A stretch of 38,038 nucleotides of DNA from Candidatus Binatota bacterium (GCA_012960245.1 DUBO01000050.1:1-38038); one strand, 5' to 3'; positions 1 to 7,931 are shown, counted from the first letter of the stretch. Notes: generated by a model not told the origin, from the sequence alone. A program made the numbers and translations.

Positions 1-261
1 CGACAGATTCCGCTTGCGGGCGAACCCGCCGACGTGGTTGAAATCGTCGCCAACTACGGCCAGTGGCTCACCACTTGCGACATTCCCAAGCTCTTCGTCA
101 ACGCCGAGCCGGGGGCCATCCTGGTCGGTGCGGCGCGCGATTTCTGCCGCCGCTGGAATAACCAGGAAGAAGTCACGGTCAAGGGCGCGCACTTCGTGCA
201 GGAAGACTCGGGCGAAGAAATAGGCCGCGCCGTGGCCGACTGGATCAAGCGCCGGGCCTGA
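1..261 (+). CDS. Haloalkane dehalogenase, C-terminal part (partial)
   Basis: This is the last 86 residues of an alpha/beta-hydrolase, open from base 1 and cut by the window edge. The text matches the C-terminus of subfamily II haloalkane dehalogenases (LinB/DhaA): an IPLAGEPADVV segment, then IPKLFVNAEPGAIL, RDFCRRW and KGAHFVQEDS. The His of GAHFVQEDS is at the position of the catalytic base of the Asp-His-Glu triad; the nucleophile Asp lies upstream and is not visible. The family cleaves carbon-halogen bonds in haloalkanes to give an alcohol and halide, in the cytoplasm. The stop is 6 bases before the next gene, so the two are probably cotranscribed. Family assignment is firm; the natural substrate is unknown. 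Confidence 0.9.
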   Translation, partial: RQIPLAGEPADVVEIVANYGQWLTTCDIPKLFVNAEPGAILVGAARDFCRRWNNQEEVTVKGAHFVQEDSGEEIGRAVADWIKRRA

Positions 262-267
262 CCACCC

Positions 268-1257
268 ATGCAGCCCACCAAGCTTGGAATCATCGGACTG
301 GGCCGCCACGGCAGCCGATACGCGCGCCACGCGGCGCAAGACGTGGAGGCGTTGCAACTGACGGCCATCTGCCGCCGCGACGAAGCAGCGGGCCGCGCCC
401 TGGCCGGGGAACTCAACTGTCGTTGGACGGGCGACGCACGTGAACTGATCGCAAGCGACGACGTCGACGCGGTAGTACTGGTGACCCTGCCCTCGCTGCT
501 ACCCGAATTAGTGACCCTGGCGGCCGAACTCGGCAAACCGCTGCTGGTCGAAAAACCCGTCGCAACAGGGCTCGAAAGTGGCCGGCGCATTCTCGCGGCC
601 GTCGAATCGGCCAACATTTACTGCATCGCCGGGCACACCCTGCGCTTCAATTCGCTCTGCCTGGCCATGCGCGATGAAATCGACAGGCTGGGCCGCATCG
701 ACACACTCACTTTCAGCCAGCGTTTTCCGCCGCAGCAGCAACTCGATTGGCTCGACGATCCGGCGAGATCCGGCGGAGGCAACATCATCCACACCGGTGT
801 TCACTGCTTCGACCTGCTGCGCTGGTTCACCGGCCTCGAGGTATCCTCGGTGGCCTGCTCGATGCGCAGCACAGTGACCACCGACACCGAGGACAACTTC
901 GTCGCCTCGCTGCAGCTCTCGAACGGCAGCACCCTGGCCCAGGTTAACTGTTCGCGAAGCAGCAACAGTCGCAACGGCCTGATCGAAATATCCGGCGAGC
1001 ACGGCCAGCTCGTGGGCGATCACGTGCTGGGCACGCTCCACTTCCTGGGTCCCGATGGCCCGAGGGAGCTCACGACGGCCGCGCCGGTGATGACCGTGCC
1101 CGCCATACTGGAGGCCTTTGCCGCCGGCGTGGGGGGCAAGCAGAGTGCCACGGCCGCCGCCGCCAGTTACCGCGACGGATTGGCCGCGGTGGCCGTGGCC
1201 GAGGCCTGCTATCGCTCGGTGTCCAGCGGCCGTTTTGAAAACGTAACCGCGCTCTGA
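268..1257 (+). CDS. Gfo/Idh/MocA family NAD(P)-dependent oxidoreductase
   Basis: A 329-residue protein of normal length for the family. The N-terminal Rossmann fold opens with IIGLGRHG (GxGxxG, residues 10-15) and has the family EKP motif at residues 95-97, whose Lys contacts nicotinamide. The C-terminal alpha/beta domain carries GGGNIIHTGVHCFDLL (169-184), where His179 fits the usual catalytic His of the family. Such enzymes oxidise or reduce sugars, inositols or related polyols, and the exact substrate cannot be read from the sequence. The ATG lies 6 bases after the dehalogenase stop, so translation is likely coupled. Neither neighbour is a sugar gene, so the pathway is open. Confidence 0.88.
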   Translation: MQPTKLGIIGLGRHGSRYARHAAQDVEALQLTAICRRDEAAGRALAGELNCRWTGDARELIASDDVDAVVLVTLPSLLPELVTLAAELGKPLLVEKPVATGLESGRRILAAVESANIYCIAGHTLRFNSLCLAMRDEIDRLGRIDTLTFSQRFPPQQQLDWLDDPARSGGGNIIHTGVHCFDLLRWFTGLEVSSVACSMRSTVTTDTEDNFVASLQLSNGSTLAQVNCSRSSNSRNGLIEISGEHGQLVGDHVLGTLHFLGPDGPRELTTAAPVMTVPAILEAFAAGVGGKQSATAAAASYRDGLAAVAVAEACYRSVSSGRFENVTAL

Positions 1258-1302
1258 AGCCTGCGGCTGCCGGTTGGAGTTTCTCCAAAACGACCGCGAG
1301 CC

Positions 1303-1331
1303 TTACCCCGACGCCCGTGCTCGTGTATCAT
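1303..1331 (+). promoter_or_regulatory. Candidate promoter for the Nudix gene
   Basis: TTACCC (1303-1308), a 17-base spacer and TATCAT (1326-1331) resemble a housekeeping promoter. It lies after the oxidoreductase stop and would give a short leader before the GTG at 1367. The -35 match is weak (3 of 6), so this is tentative. Confidence 0.25.
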
Positions 1332-1366
1332 TCGTGTCACGGCTCGCGGGTGAGCCCAGTAGAAGC

Positions 1367-1915
1367 GTGGACAAGCGACTCGAGCATCTCTCCAGTAAGT
1401 ACGGCGCACCCAGGCAGCTGACCCTCGAGCTGCCTTCGCTGGATTTCCCGCCGGTTTCGCGGCGACGCCACGGCGAAGTCTGCATGGCCATCCTGCGGCC
1501 CAGCGGGGGCTTTCTGCTACAGACCAAGGCCAGCTACCCCGGTTCGGTCATGCGCCTGCCCACCGGCGGTATACAGAAAGGCGAGGCGATAGAAGACGCA
1601 CTGCTACGAGAAATCTGGGAAGAGACCAACCTCGAGGTAGACGTGGCCCGCTTCGTGGCCGCCATTCGTTACAGCCACGGCAAGCGCGTGTCGAGCTTCT
1701 GCACTTACCTTTTCTTCACCCGCGAAACCTCGGGCGTGCTGCAGAGCAACGACCCAGGCGAGAAAATAACCGAATGGGTAGAGGCCAAGCCGGCCGAGCT
1801 GGCCGACTACGCCGGCAAGCTACGGGACATCGTCCCGTCCTGGTCGAACTGGGGCACGTTCAGGGCCATGGCCATGGACGTGCTGCTTGAAGACTGCAAC
1901 AGCCACGGCCTGTAA
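1367..1915 (+). CDS. Nudix hydrolase
   Basis: A Nudix fold protein that would hydrolyse a nucleoside diphosphate linked to another group. The Nudix box lies at about residues 67-89 from the GTG at 1367: GGIQKGE, seven residues, then REIWEETNL. All metal-binding glutamates are present; the usual Gly near the end (EExGU) is Asn. I chose the GTG at 1367 because a promoter-like pair ends at 1331. The frame is open back to a TTG at 1274 (213 residues), and the extra 31 residues look poorly conserved. The substrate is not predictable. The 52-base space to the convergent glycosyltransferase holds only a weak inverted repeat (GGTTT...AAACC, 1929-1950). Confidence 0.85.
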   Translation: MDKRLEHLSSKYGAPRQLTLELPSLDFPPVSRRRHGEVCMAILRPSGGFLLQTKASYPGSVMRLPTGGIQKGEAIEDALLREIWEETNLEVDVARFVAAIRYSHGKRVSSFCTYLFFTRETSGVLQSNDPGEKITEWVEAKPAELADYAGKLRDIVPSWSNWGTFRAMAMDVLLEDCNSHGL

Positions 1916-1967
1916 CCACTGGCGACCAGGTTTTACCGTCCGCGGAAACCGTCCCCAGGAGGTCAGT

Positions 1968-2717
1968 TCAGGCGGGCGGAAACAGCGGCGAGCTCAGCAG
2001 CCCGGCGCGCGCCAGCCTGAATTGCACACCCGTGCGCAGGCAGCCGAGCCCGTACACCACGCTGCGGCGAAAATTAATGGACGACGCTTCGTTGCAGTAG
2101 CTGGTAGGGCAGCTGATCTCGGCCACCGTGTAGCCGAACCACATGACCTGGGCCAACATCTGGTTGTCAAAAACAAAATCGTCGGAATTGGCATCCAGCG
2201 GCAACTTCTCGAGCAGTTGCCTGGAGAAAGCGCGGTAGCCGCTGTGCAGCTCGGACAGTTTTGACCCCATCAGCAAATTGCCTGCCGCGGTGAGAAAGCG
2301 ATTGGCGACGTACCGCCACAGCGGCATGCCCCCCTTGAGCGCGTAGCCACCGAGCACGCGCGAACCCATGGCGCAAGGATGCAGTCCGCTGCCTATCACC
2401 GCCACCAGCGCGGGTATCAACCTGGGCGTGTACTGGTAGTCCGGGTGCACCATCACGACTATGTCAGCGCCTTCTTCGAGGGCGAGACGATAGCAACTTT
2501 TCTGGTTGGCGCCGTAACCGAGATTGTTGTCGTGCCTGAGCACGGTCGTATCGGGAAACGTGCGCGCTATTGCAGCGGTCTGGTCGGCGCTGCCGTCGTC
2601 GACCACGATCACCCGGTCAACCACGCCCTGGGCCATGACCTCTTCCCAGGTGCGGCGCAATGTAGTCTCCGCGTTGTACGCGGGCATGACCACTATGATT
2701 TTATTTTCCCGGTACAC
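1968..2717 (-). CDS. Family 2 glycosyltransferase (DPM1/undecaprenyl-phosphate type)
   Basis: A 249-residue GT-A glycosyltransferase. The N-terminus has VVMPAYNAETTL (9-20), the nucleotide-binding VVDDGSADQT (38-47) and NNLGYGANQK (64-73). The family's metal-binding region reads HPDYQYTP (91-98). LHSGYRAFSR (157-166) and DDFVFDNQM (179-187) are typical of polyprenol-phosphate hexosyltransferases. It lacks C-terminal membrane helices, so it probably acts at the inner face of the membrane on a lipid carrier. The GTG start at 2717 is preceded by a GGGGAG ribosome-binding site, and TATACT at 2740-2745 could be its -10. It lies 66 bases downstream of the lactonase-like gene on the same strand, so it may be cotranscribed or have its own promoter. 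Acceptor and donor sugar are unknown. Confidence 0.87.
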   Translation of the reverse strand: MYRENKIIVVMPAYNAETTLRRTWEEVMAQGVVDRVIVVDDGSADQTAAIARTFPDTTVLRHDNNLGYGANQKSCYRLALEEGADIVVMVHPDYQYTPRLIPALVAVIGSGLHPCAMGSRVLGGYALKGGMPLWRYVANRFLTAAGNLLMGSKLSELHSGYRAFSRQLLEKLPLDANSDDFVFDNQMLAQVMWFGYTVAEISCPTSYCNEASSINFRRSVVYGLGCLRTGVQFRLARAGLLSSPLFPPA

Positions 2718-2783
2718 CGACGCTCCCCTTCCCCCAACGAGTATACCAAGTACGGGCAGCGTCTACCCACATCGTGTAAAACA

Positions 2784-3782
2784 TCAGTCTGTGCCTGTCT
2801 GGACGGCCGGCACAGACACGAACTCGTGGTAGCGCAGGTCGGCGCGGTCGGCCTCCCTCACCGACCTGAGATCGTGGCCCGGCACCACCAGCACACCGCC
2901 CTCGTCTTCGAGCAAACCCACGAAACGGTTTATGCGCCAGGCCTGTTGCCACCAGTCGTCCATGTTATGGGCGAAAGCCGGCTGTGCCACGTGGCGCCAG
3001 CTGGCCTCGGTGTAGGCCGCGTCGCCGGTGAGCAGTATCACCCCGCCACGGCCCCTCAGTACCAGCCCTTGCGTGCCCGCTGTGTGGCCGTGCAGGTCTA
3101 CGAGCACGGCACTGCCGTCGCCGAATACGTCGTAGTGCCCATCAAAAGTTGCCCAGGGCTCGGTGGCCGCGTAATCGATAACCGTGCGCCGCTCCAGGTC
3201 GTCCCAGTCCTGCTCGAAGAAAAAATCCTCGAACCAGCGAGCACCCCACGCGCCCTCTTCCTCGCGGCGCGGCAACAGCAGAGTGGCCCCGGCAAAGGCC
3301 TCCACGCTTCCCGCGTGGTCAAAATGCAAGTGTGAAACCGCCACGTAGCCGACGTCAGCCGGGTCCAGCCCCGCCGCCGACATCTGCTCGGGCAAGGACT
3401 GCCCGGGCTCGGTATGGCAGAGATCGAGCGCCGCCAGCAATGGGCCCAGGTACTGCTCCGGGCTATCCCTCACTGCAGGTGAGTAACCGGTGTCGAACAC
3501 CAGCAGGCCCTTGCTCTCGTGCTCGACCACAAAAGCAGGGACGGGGATTTCGCTGGCCTCCTGCCAACTTCCACCCTTGGCCATGACGCCGGGCAGGCTA
3601 CGCATGGTGCCGGTGTTGAACGCGTGCAGCAGCAGGTCTACCGGCTCGTGGGCCTGCTCCCAACCCCGCAGCACGGGCTCTATTCGCGGCACCCGTCGTT
3701 GATCTGCACAGCCTGGCAGCAAGGTAGCGATCAACAGGCAACACGAAAGAAGACGCAGAGGCGCGCAGAAAGGAGAGGTCAT
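2784..3782 (-). CDS. AHL-lactonase-like metallo-beta-lactamase-fold lipoprotein
   Basis: A 332-residue protein with an N-terminal signal and a lipobox (LLPGC, Cys25), so it should be lipid-anchored outside the cytoplasm. The rest is a metallo-beta-lactamase fold with a full dinuclear metal set: HLHFDH (151-156), His233 in HGHTAGTQ, Asp254 in LTGDAAYTEA and His303 in VPGHD. Tyr257, three residues after the bridging Asp, is at the position of the Tyr typical of AiiA/AttM-type N-acyl-homoserine lactonases. I infer a lactonase, possibly quorum-quenching, but other lactones are possible. The open frame runs upstream to 4697 antisense to asd; the ATG at 3782 is chosen because it begins the signal peptide. 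The gene follows the DUF3024-like gene after 29 bases. Confidence 0.82.
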   Translation of the reverse strand: MTSPFCAPLRLLSCCLLIATLLPGCADQRRVPRIEPVLRGWEQAHEPVDLLLHAFNTGTMRSLPGVMAKGGSWQEASEIPVPAFVVEHESKGLLVFDTGYSPAVRDSPEQYLGPLLAALDLCHTEPGQSLPEQMSAAGLDPADVGYVAVSHLHFDHAGSVEAFAGATLLLPRREEEGAWGARWFEDFFFEQDWDDLERRTVIDYAATEPWATFDGHYDVFGDGSAVLVDLHGHTAGTQGLVLRGRGGVILLTGDAAYTEASWRHVAQPAFAHNMDDWWQQAWRINRFVGLLEDEGGVLVVPGHDLRSVREADRADLRYHEFVSVPAVQTGTD

Positions 3783-3811
3783 TTTACAGCGACTGACTGT
3801 AACCGGGGAGG

Positions 3812-4180
3812 TCAGGAATTCCAGTAGCAGCCGAAGGGGTCGCGGGAGATCTCGCCGACGCAGTCGGCAAGCGAACCCTCGACCGCGTCTCCGCGATCGT
3901 CGTAGTAAGCCGCCCAGCGCCCGTTGCCCTTTTTCCAGAAGAGCTTGTAGCCGCTTTCTTTCTCCGGCCTCAACTGGGCAATGCGGTGATCGACGATGTC
4001 GCCGTTGCACCCATCGCGAAAGCGATGCACCACCGTGATGACTCCCGCCACCGAACACCTGGCCGTGAGTATTCCCCTGGGTCCTACTCTCCAGCCGAGT
4101 ACGCGTCGGACGAAGGGGGCCATAAACTCGTGCACCGATGCGATGCGTTGAGTTTTCTTGCGAGCGGAGGAACGTGCCAT
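3812..4180 (-). CDS. Small protein, DUF3024-like
   Basis: A 122-residue protein with no signal peptide. The C-terminal half has the pattern seen in DUF3024 proteins: a short HRIAQLRPE strand, a YKLFWKKGNGRWAAYY stretch, and a final helix ending in EISRDPFGCYWN, which is very like the DP.G.FW end of that family. The function of DUF3024 is unknown. The N-terminus is basic (ARSSARKKTQR). I chose the ATG at 4180; a TTG two codons earlier is possible. No Shine-Dalgarno precedes it, but a promoter-like pair (see 4189-4217) ends 8 bases upstream, suggesting a leaderless transcript. It heads a likely two-gene unit with the lactonase-like lipoprotein. Confidence 0.72.
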   Translation of the reverse strand: MARSSARKKTQRIASVHEFMAPFVRRVLGWRVGPRGILTARCSVAGVITVVHRFRDGCNGDIVDHRIAQLRPEKESGYKLFWKKGNGRWAAYYDDRGDAVEGSLADCVGEISRDPFGCYWNS

Positions 4181-4188
4181 ACACAATT

Positions 4189-4217
4189 ACAGTAGCCCCG
4201 GCGGCCGTAGCGGGCAA
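4189..4217 (-). promoter_or_regulatory. Candidate leaderless promoter of the DUF3024-like gene
   Basis: On the minus strand TTGCCC (4217-4212), a 17-base spacer and TACTGT (4194-4189) form a promoter-like pair. The -10 ends 8 bases before the ATG at 4180, so the transcript would start at or next to the start codon. Confidence 0.4.
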
Positions 4218-4220
4218 GTT

Positions 4221-4230
4221 CCCCCCCCCC
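4221..4230. repeat. C10 homopolymer in a divergent intergenic region
   Basis: Ten consecutive C on the plus strand lie between the divergent DUF3024-like gene and asd. The run is just upstream of the candidate -35 of the DUF3024-like gene. It could be a slippage-prone tract or a sequencing artefact. Confidence 0.9.
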
Positions 4231-4306
4231 TTGGCACACAGCGCATGTGCCCCGACCACTTCACTATCGTTCAAACAACGGGGGTTGCCCACGCAAGCGC
4301 AACTGG

Positions 4307-4335
4307 TTTCAATCCCCTGCAGGTACGCGTAAACT
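4307..4335 (+). promoter_or_regulatory. Candidate asd promoter
   Basis: TTTCAA (4307-4312), 17 bases and TAAACT (4330-4335) precede the ATG at 4360 by a short leader. The match to the -35 consensus is modest. Confidence 0.3.
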
Positions 4336-4359
4336 CTGTCACTTAGAAGTGAGTCCGTC

Positions 4360-5442
4360 ATGAAAAAAATGAAGGTAGCCATTGTCGGAGCCACGGGTAT
4401 TGCCGGGCAGCAATTCGTTTCTGCCCTGGCCCAGCACCCCTGGTTCAGGATCGCTCGATTGGGGGCTTCCCCCCGTTCGGCGGGGAAGAAATACGGTGAC
4501 GCGCTGCGCGATGAGTCCAGTGGTTCAATGCGCTGGTGGGCTGGCGGCAGTGCCCCGGAATCTGTGCTCGGCATGACCGTGGAAAACGGTGCAGACCTGA
4601 AACTGGACAATGTGGACCTCGTATTCTCGGCTGTGGAATCCGACGTCGCCGTCGACCTCGAACCGATGTACGCGCAGACCACCCCGGTGGTGAGCACCGC
4701 CTCCGCCTTTCGCTACGAAGACGACGTGCCGCTTTTGCTGCCCGGCGTCAGCCTGCAACAGGCCTCCTTGCTACGCCGCCAACAGAAGAACCGTGGCTGG
4801 AAAGGATTTATCGTGCCCCAGCCTAACTGCACCGTTACCGGCCTGGCCATAACCCTGAAGCCGCTGGACGAACGCTTCGGGGTCAAAAAAGTATCGATGG
4901 TTTCCATGCAGGGCATTTCGGGAGCCGGCCGGTCGCCGGGAGTAGCCGCGCTGGACGCCATAGACAACGTCATTCCCTACATTCCGTCGGAAGAAGAAAA
5001 GGTGACCGCCGAGGCCCGCAAGCTGCTGGGCAAGGTCGTCGCCGGCAAGCTCGAGGAATCGTCGGTGAAGGTATCGTGCACCTGCACGCGGGCGGCAGTG
5101 CTCGAAGGCCACACCGAGGCCGTATCACTGGAACTCGAACGACCTGCGACACCTGCCCAGGCGGCCGCGGCCCTGCGCACGGCGGGCAAGCGGGCGGCGC
5201 GGCTCAAGCTGCCTTCGATGCCCGAAACGCTGATATACGTGCACGACGACCCTTTCAGGCCCCAGCCCAGGCTCGACCGCGACGCCGGTGACGGCATGAC
5301 CACCTCGGTGGGCCGAATCCGCGAAGAGCCGCTGTACCGGCACGGCCTGCGCTACATGCTGGTATCACACAACACCAAGATGGGCGCGGCCAAGGGAGCT
5401 CTGCTCATAGCCGAGTACCTGCTCGACCGCGGTATACTCTGA
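4360..5442 (+). CDS. asd: Aspartate-semialdehyde dehydrogenase (archaeal/fungal-type)
   Basis: This 360-residue enzyme reduces aspartyl phosphate to aspartate semialdehyde with NADPH, the branch point to lysine/diaminopimelate, threonine and methionine, in the cytoplasm. The NADP-binding loop is IVGATGIAGQQF (8-19). The catalytic Cys157 sits in PQPNCTVTG, and the acid/base His is probably His251 in LEGHTEAV. GISGAGRSPG (185-194) is a typical loop. The PQPNC form and overall layout are those of the archaeal/fungal ASADH class rather than the E. coli class. The ATG at 4360 follows a short leader with a promoter-like pair. The next gene starts 29 bases downstream and may be in the same transcript. 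Confidence 0.93.
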   Translation: MKKMKVAIVGATGIAGQQFVSALAQHPWFRIARLGASPRSAGKKYGDALRDESSGSMRWWAGGSAPESVLGMTVENGADLKLDNVDLVFSAVESDVAVDLEPMYAQTTPVVSTASAFRYEDDVPLLLPGVSLQQASLLRRQQKNRGWKGFIVPQPNCTVTGLAITLKPLDERFGVKKVSMVSMQGISGAGRSPGVAALDAIDNVIPYIPSEEEKVTAEARKLLGKVVAGKLEESSVKVSCTCTRAAVLEGHTEAVSLELERPATPAQAAAALRTAGKRAARLKLPSMPETLIYVHDDPFRPQPRLDRDAGDGMTTSVGRIREEPLYRHGLRYMLVSHNTKMGAAKGALLIAEYLLDRGIL

Positions 5443-5471
5443 AGAGCCAGGCAGCGGATTCGACTCAGCCG

Positions 5472-6860
5472 ATGTCTGTTTCGCCTCCCCCGCTACGCCC
5501 AGCCCTGCTCCCGGACAAGCCGCGTGGCTTCATCCGCCTGCTCGGCCCGGGCGTCATGCTCGTCGGCCTGGCCATTGGCGCTGGCGAGCTCGTCATCTGG
5601 CCCGTTACCACGGCCCGCTTCGGCGCCACGGTGGCATGGGCCGCCGTGCTCGGCGTGAGCCTGCAACTGATCATCAACCTGGAGATAGGCCGCTACACCC
5701 TGGCCACGGGCGAAAGCGCCTACGGGGCCCTGGCCCGCCGGGGGCGCGGTTGGGTGCCCGTGTTCCTGCTGCTCAACGTCGTGTCGTGGATACTGCCGGG
5801 CTGGGCGCGCACCTGTGCAGGCGCCGTCAAGGTGCTTGTGGTCGGGCTCGATGGCCCCGGCGATCCCTGGGTCTGGACGGCGCTCACCTTCGCCATCGTA
5901 GCGCTGGTTATGTTCGGGCCGCGCAACGTCTACGGGTGGATGGAAAAGATCGTCACCGCCTTGGTCTGCTTCATGCTGCTGGGCCTGCTGGTAATAGTAG
6001 CCAGGCTGGGCAACGGCGAGACCGCCGCCGAGCTCGCCCGTGGCATAGCCTCGGTGGGTGTAAAACCACCCGACATGCCGCCCTACCAACTGCTGTCAGC
6101 CGTCGTCTTTGCCGGCGCCGGGGGAACCGCCAACCTGTTGTTCTCGTATTACCTACGCGACAAGGGCTGGGGAATGTGCGGGCGCCTGTCCAACTCCGGC
6201 GAATCAAACGAAGCGTGGATTCCCGACGATAACAGCGTAAACGCCGACCGCTGGAGCCGCTGGTTCAAACACATGGCCCGTGACCAGGTGATCTTCTTCT
6301 GGCTCACCAACCTCGTAACGATACTGTTGTTTATCTTCGCTGCGCTGGCGGTGCTGCACCCCGCCGGCATTGTCCCGTCCAACGAGGCCCTGCTCTACGA
6401 AGAGGCGGTGCTGTTGGACACGGTCTGGGGGCCGGGAGGAAAAATCCTCTTCATGGTCATAGGCATCGCCTGCCTGTTCACCACCCAGCTCACCCTGCTC
6501 GACGGCGTGGCCCGCAGCTGCGCAGACCTGCTGCACAACAACTACCGCTGGAGCCGCCGCTGGAGCCTCAAGGACTGGTACCGGGGCATAGCCCTGGTTT
6601 GGATGGTCGTGGGCACCGCGCTCACCTGGGCATGGGGAGCCCTGCCCCCGTTTGTCTTCCTGCTCTCGGCCGGCTTCTTCGGCGGCATAGCCATGGCGGT
6701 CTACTGCCCCCTGCTCCTGTGGAGCAACATCCGCGAATTGCCCGAGTTGTGCCGGCCTTCGATAACCGCGCGACTGGCCATGTCGGGCGTGAGCCTGTTC
6801 TACATCGCGTTTGCCACCATTTCGGTAGGCGTGGTCGTTCAACAGTTGTTTGTGGGCTGA
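5472..6860 (+). CDS. NRAMP-like membrane transporter lacking the canonical metal site
   Basis: A 462-residue, roughly 11-helix membrane protein with the NRAMP (LeuT-fold) layout: LLGPGVMLVGLAIGAGEL in helix 1 (23-40) and FAGAGGTANLLFSYYLRDKG around helix 6 (213-232). True NRAMP Mn/Fe transporters have DPGN in helix 1 and a Met-Pro-His in helix 6. Here these positions read GAGE and GAGG, so the standard divalent-metal ligands are absent. The loop after helix 6 (CGRLSNSGESNEAWIPDD) is hydrophilic and shared, as far as I recall, with a little-studied side branch of the superfamily. Substrate is therefore unknown and need not be Mn or Fe. The gene follows asd by 29 bases. The ATG at 5472 is the first plausible start. 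Confidence 0.8.
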   Translation: MSVSPPPLRPALLPDKPRGFIRLLGPGVMLVGLAIGAGELVIWPVTTARFGATVAWAAVLGVSLQLIINLEIGRYTLATGESAYGALARRGRGWVPVFLLLNVVSWILPGWARTCAGAVKVLVVGLDGPGDPWVWTALTFAIVALVMFGPRNVYGWMEKIVTALVCFMLLGLLVIVARLGNGETAAELARGIASVGVKPPDMPPYQLLSAVVFAGAGGTANLLFSYYLRDKGWGMCGRLSNSGESNEAWIPDDNSVNADRWSRWFKHMARDQVIFFWLTNLVTILLFIFAALAVLHPAGIVPSNEALLYEEAVLLDTVWGPGGKILFMVIGIACLFTTQLTLLDGVARSCADLLHNNYRWSRRWSLKDWYRGIALVWMVVGTALTWAWGALPPFVFLLSAGFFGGIAMAVYCPLLLWSNIRELPELCRPSITARLAMSGVSLFYIAFATISVGVVVQQLFVG

Positions 6861-6874
6861 CCCCCGCAAGGGGG
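6861..6874 (+). terminator. C5-GCAA-G5 hairpin after the NRAMP-like gene
   Basis: CCCCC-GCAA-GGGGG starts at the base after the stop codon and would fold into a 5-bp stem with a GNRA-type tetraloop. No T-run follows, so it is not a classical intrinsic terminator; it may protect the 3' end. Confidence 0.4.
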
Positions 6875-6970
6875 AGCCATTGGCGCGCAGCACCTCTGCT
6901 GCCGCAGACCGGCTAAGCGGGAAATCCGCCACCCGGTAGGGGAAAAATTGGCCCGACAGGCGAAAACTCG

Positions 6971-6999
6971 TTCCCAGCGAGCCTTCCGGACGCTAGAAT
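6971..6999 (+). promoter_or_regulatory. Candidate promoter for the YiiX-like gene
   Basis: TTCCCA (6971-6976), 17 bases and TAGAAT (6994-6999) give a good -10 and a weak -35. Transcription would begin near 7006, just before the inverted repeat at 7008. Confidence 0.4.
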
Positions 7000-7007
7000 G
7001 TAAGACT

Positions 7008-7021
7008 GCGGACAGGTCCGC
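7008..7021 (+). repeat. Inverted repeat just before the YiiX-like start codon
   Basis: GCGGAC-AG-GTCCGC is a perfect 6-bp dyad that ends 6 bases before the ATG at 7028. In DNA it could be an operator; a loop of only 2 bases makes a tight RNA hairpin less likely. Confidence 0.5.
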
Positions 7022-7027
7022 GAACAC

Positions 7028-7927
7028 ATGTACCAGCACCTGAAACAATTCATCATCCGCCGACTGACGGCCATCCTTGTCAGGGAACGCATGGGTTACC
7101 GGCAACTGTTGCCCAGTGACATGGGTCGGCTGCGCGATGTCATACAGCCCGGTGACGTCCTGCTGGTGGACGGCAGCCAGCGCATAAGCGAAGTTATCAA
7201 GTACCTGACGCAGAGTTCGTGGTCGCACTCGGCGCTCTACGTCGGCGACGCGCTGCTCAAACGAGGTGGCCCCCAGGCCGACGAGTTTCACCGCTTGTAC
7301 GGTGACGAAGCCTCGGCACTGCTCGTCGAGGCCACGGTCGAGAACGGCGTCGCCGCTGCGCCGCTGTCAAAATACCGCAACCACAACGTGAGAATATGCC
7401 GCCCCTTCAAGCTGCGCCCCGGTGACCTCAACACGGTACTCGCCACCGTCATCGACCAGATCGGCTCGAAGTACAACGTGGAGCAGATATTTGACCTGCT
7501 TCGTTACTTCTTTCCGGTAACCCTGGTCCCCAAGCGCTTCCGTCGCAGCATGCTCGAGCACGCGGGTACCCTGTCCAAGGAAGTAATCTGCTCGGCGCAG
7601 ATAACCTCTGCCTTTCAGAAAGTACGTTACCCGGTACAACCACTGGTAACCTCGCCGCGGGTTTCCGAACGGGTGCAGGTAGACACCGGCAAGCCACGCA
7701 AGAGGTGGTTCGGCCGGGCAGAGCCCGACCTCGTCAGCGACGGGGTCTTCACAGCCTGCGATCCCAACCTGGTCACACCACGGGACTTCGACCTGTCACC
7801 CTACTTTGAAGTGGTGAAATCCGACCTGCTTGGCAACCGCAACTTCGACTACCGCAAGATCGTGTGGGCCGGCAGCGACGGCGGCGAATCTGAAGTAACC
7901 GAAGAAGAACTACTCGAGACCGGCTGA
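7028..7927 (+). CDS. YiiX/YebB-type permuted papain-like (NlpC/P60 clan) protein
   Basis: A 299-residue protein with the circularly permuted papain-like fold. PGDVLLVDG (41-49) starts the domain and SSWSHSALYVGD (63-74) carries the catalytic His67. LLVEATVENG (98-107) holds the expected polar residue, and LSKEVICSAQI (182-192) has the nucleophile Cys188. Members are thought to be amide or thioester hydrolases acting on peptides or lipids; natural substrates are mostly unknown. There is no signal peptide, but the N-terminus is basic and amphipathic, so a membrane-associated location is possible. The C-terminal 100 residues, with RKRWFGRAEPD and an acidic tail, are not recognised. It has its own promoter-like element and stands alone between hairpins. 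Confidence 0.78.
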   Translation: MYQHLKQFIIRRLTAILVRERMGYRQLLPSDMGRLRDVIQPGDVLLVDGSQRISEVIKYLTQSSWSHSALYVGDALLKRGGPQADEFHRLYGDEASALLVEATVENGVAAAPLSKYRNHNVRICRPFKLRPGDLNTVLATVIDQIGSKYNVEQIFDLLRYFFPVTLVPKRFRRSMLEHAGTLSKEVICSAQITSAFQKVRYPVQPLVTSPRVSERVQVDTGKPRKRWFGRAEPDLVSDGVFTACDPNLVTPRDFDLSPYFEVVKSDLLGNRNFDYRKIVWAGSDGGESEVTEEELLETG

Positions 7928-7931
7928 CCCC

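Noticed and set aside
3783-4697. Upstream extension of the lactonase-like frame (637 codons in all, minus strand)
   Set aside because: It runs antisense through the DUF3024-like gene region and asd and has no recognisable protein text; the signal peptide and lipobox begin at 3782.
6204-6932. 242-codon open frame antisense to the NRAMP-like gene
   Set aside because: The plus-strand frame has clear membrane helices; this one does not resemble a protein.
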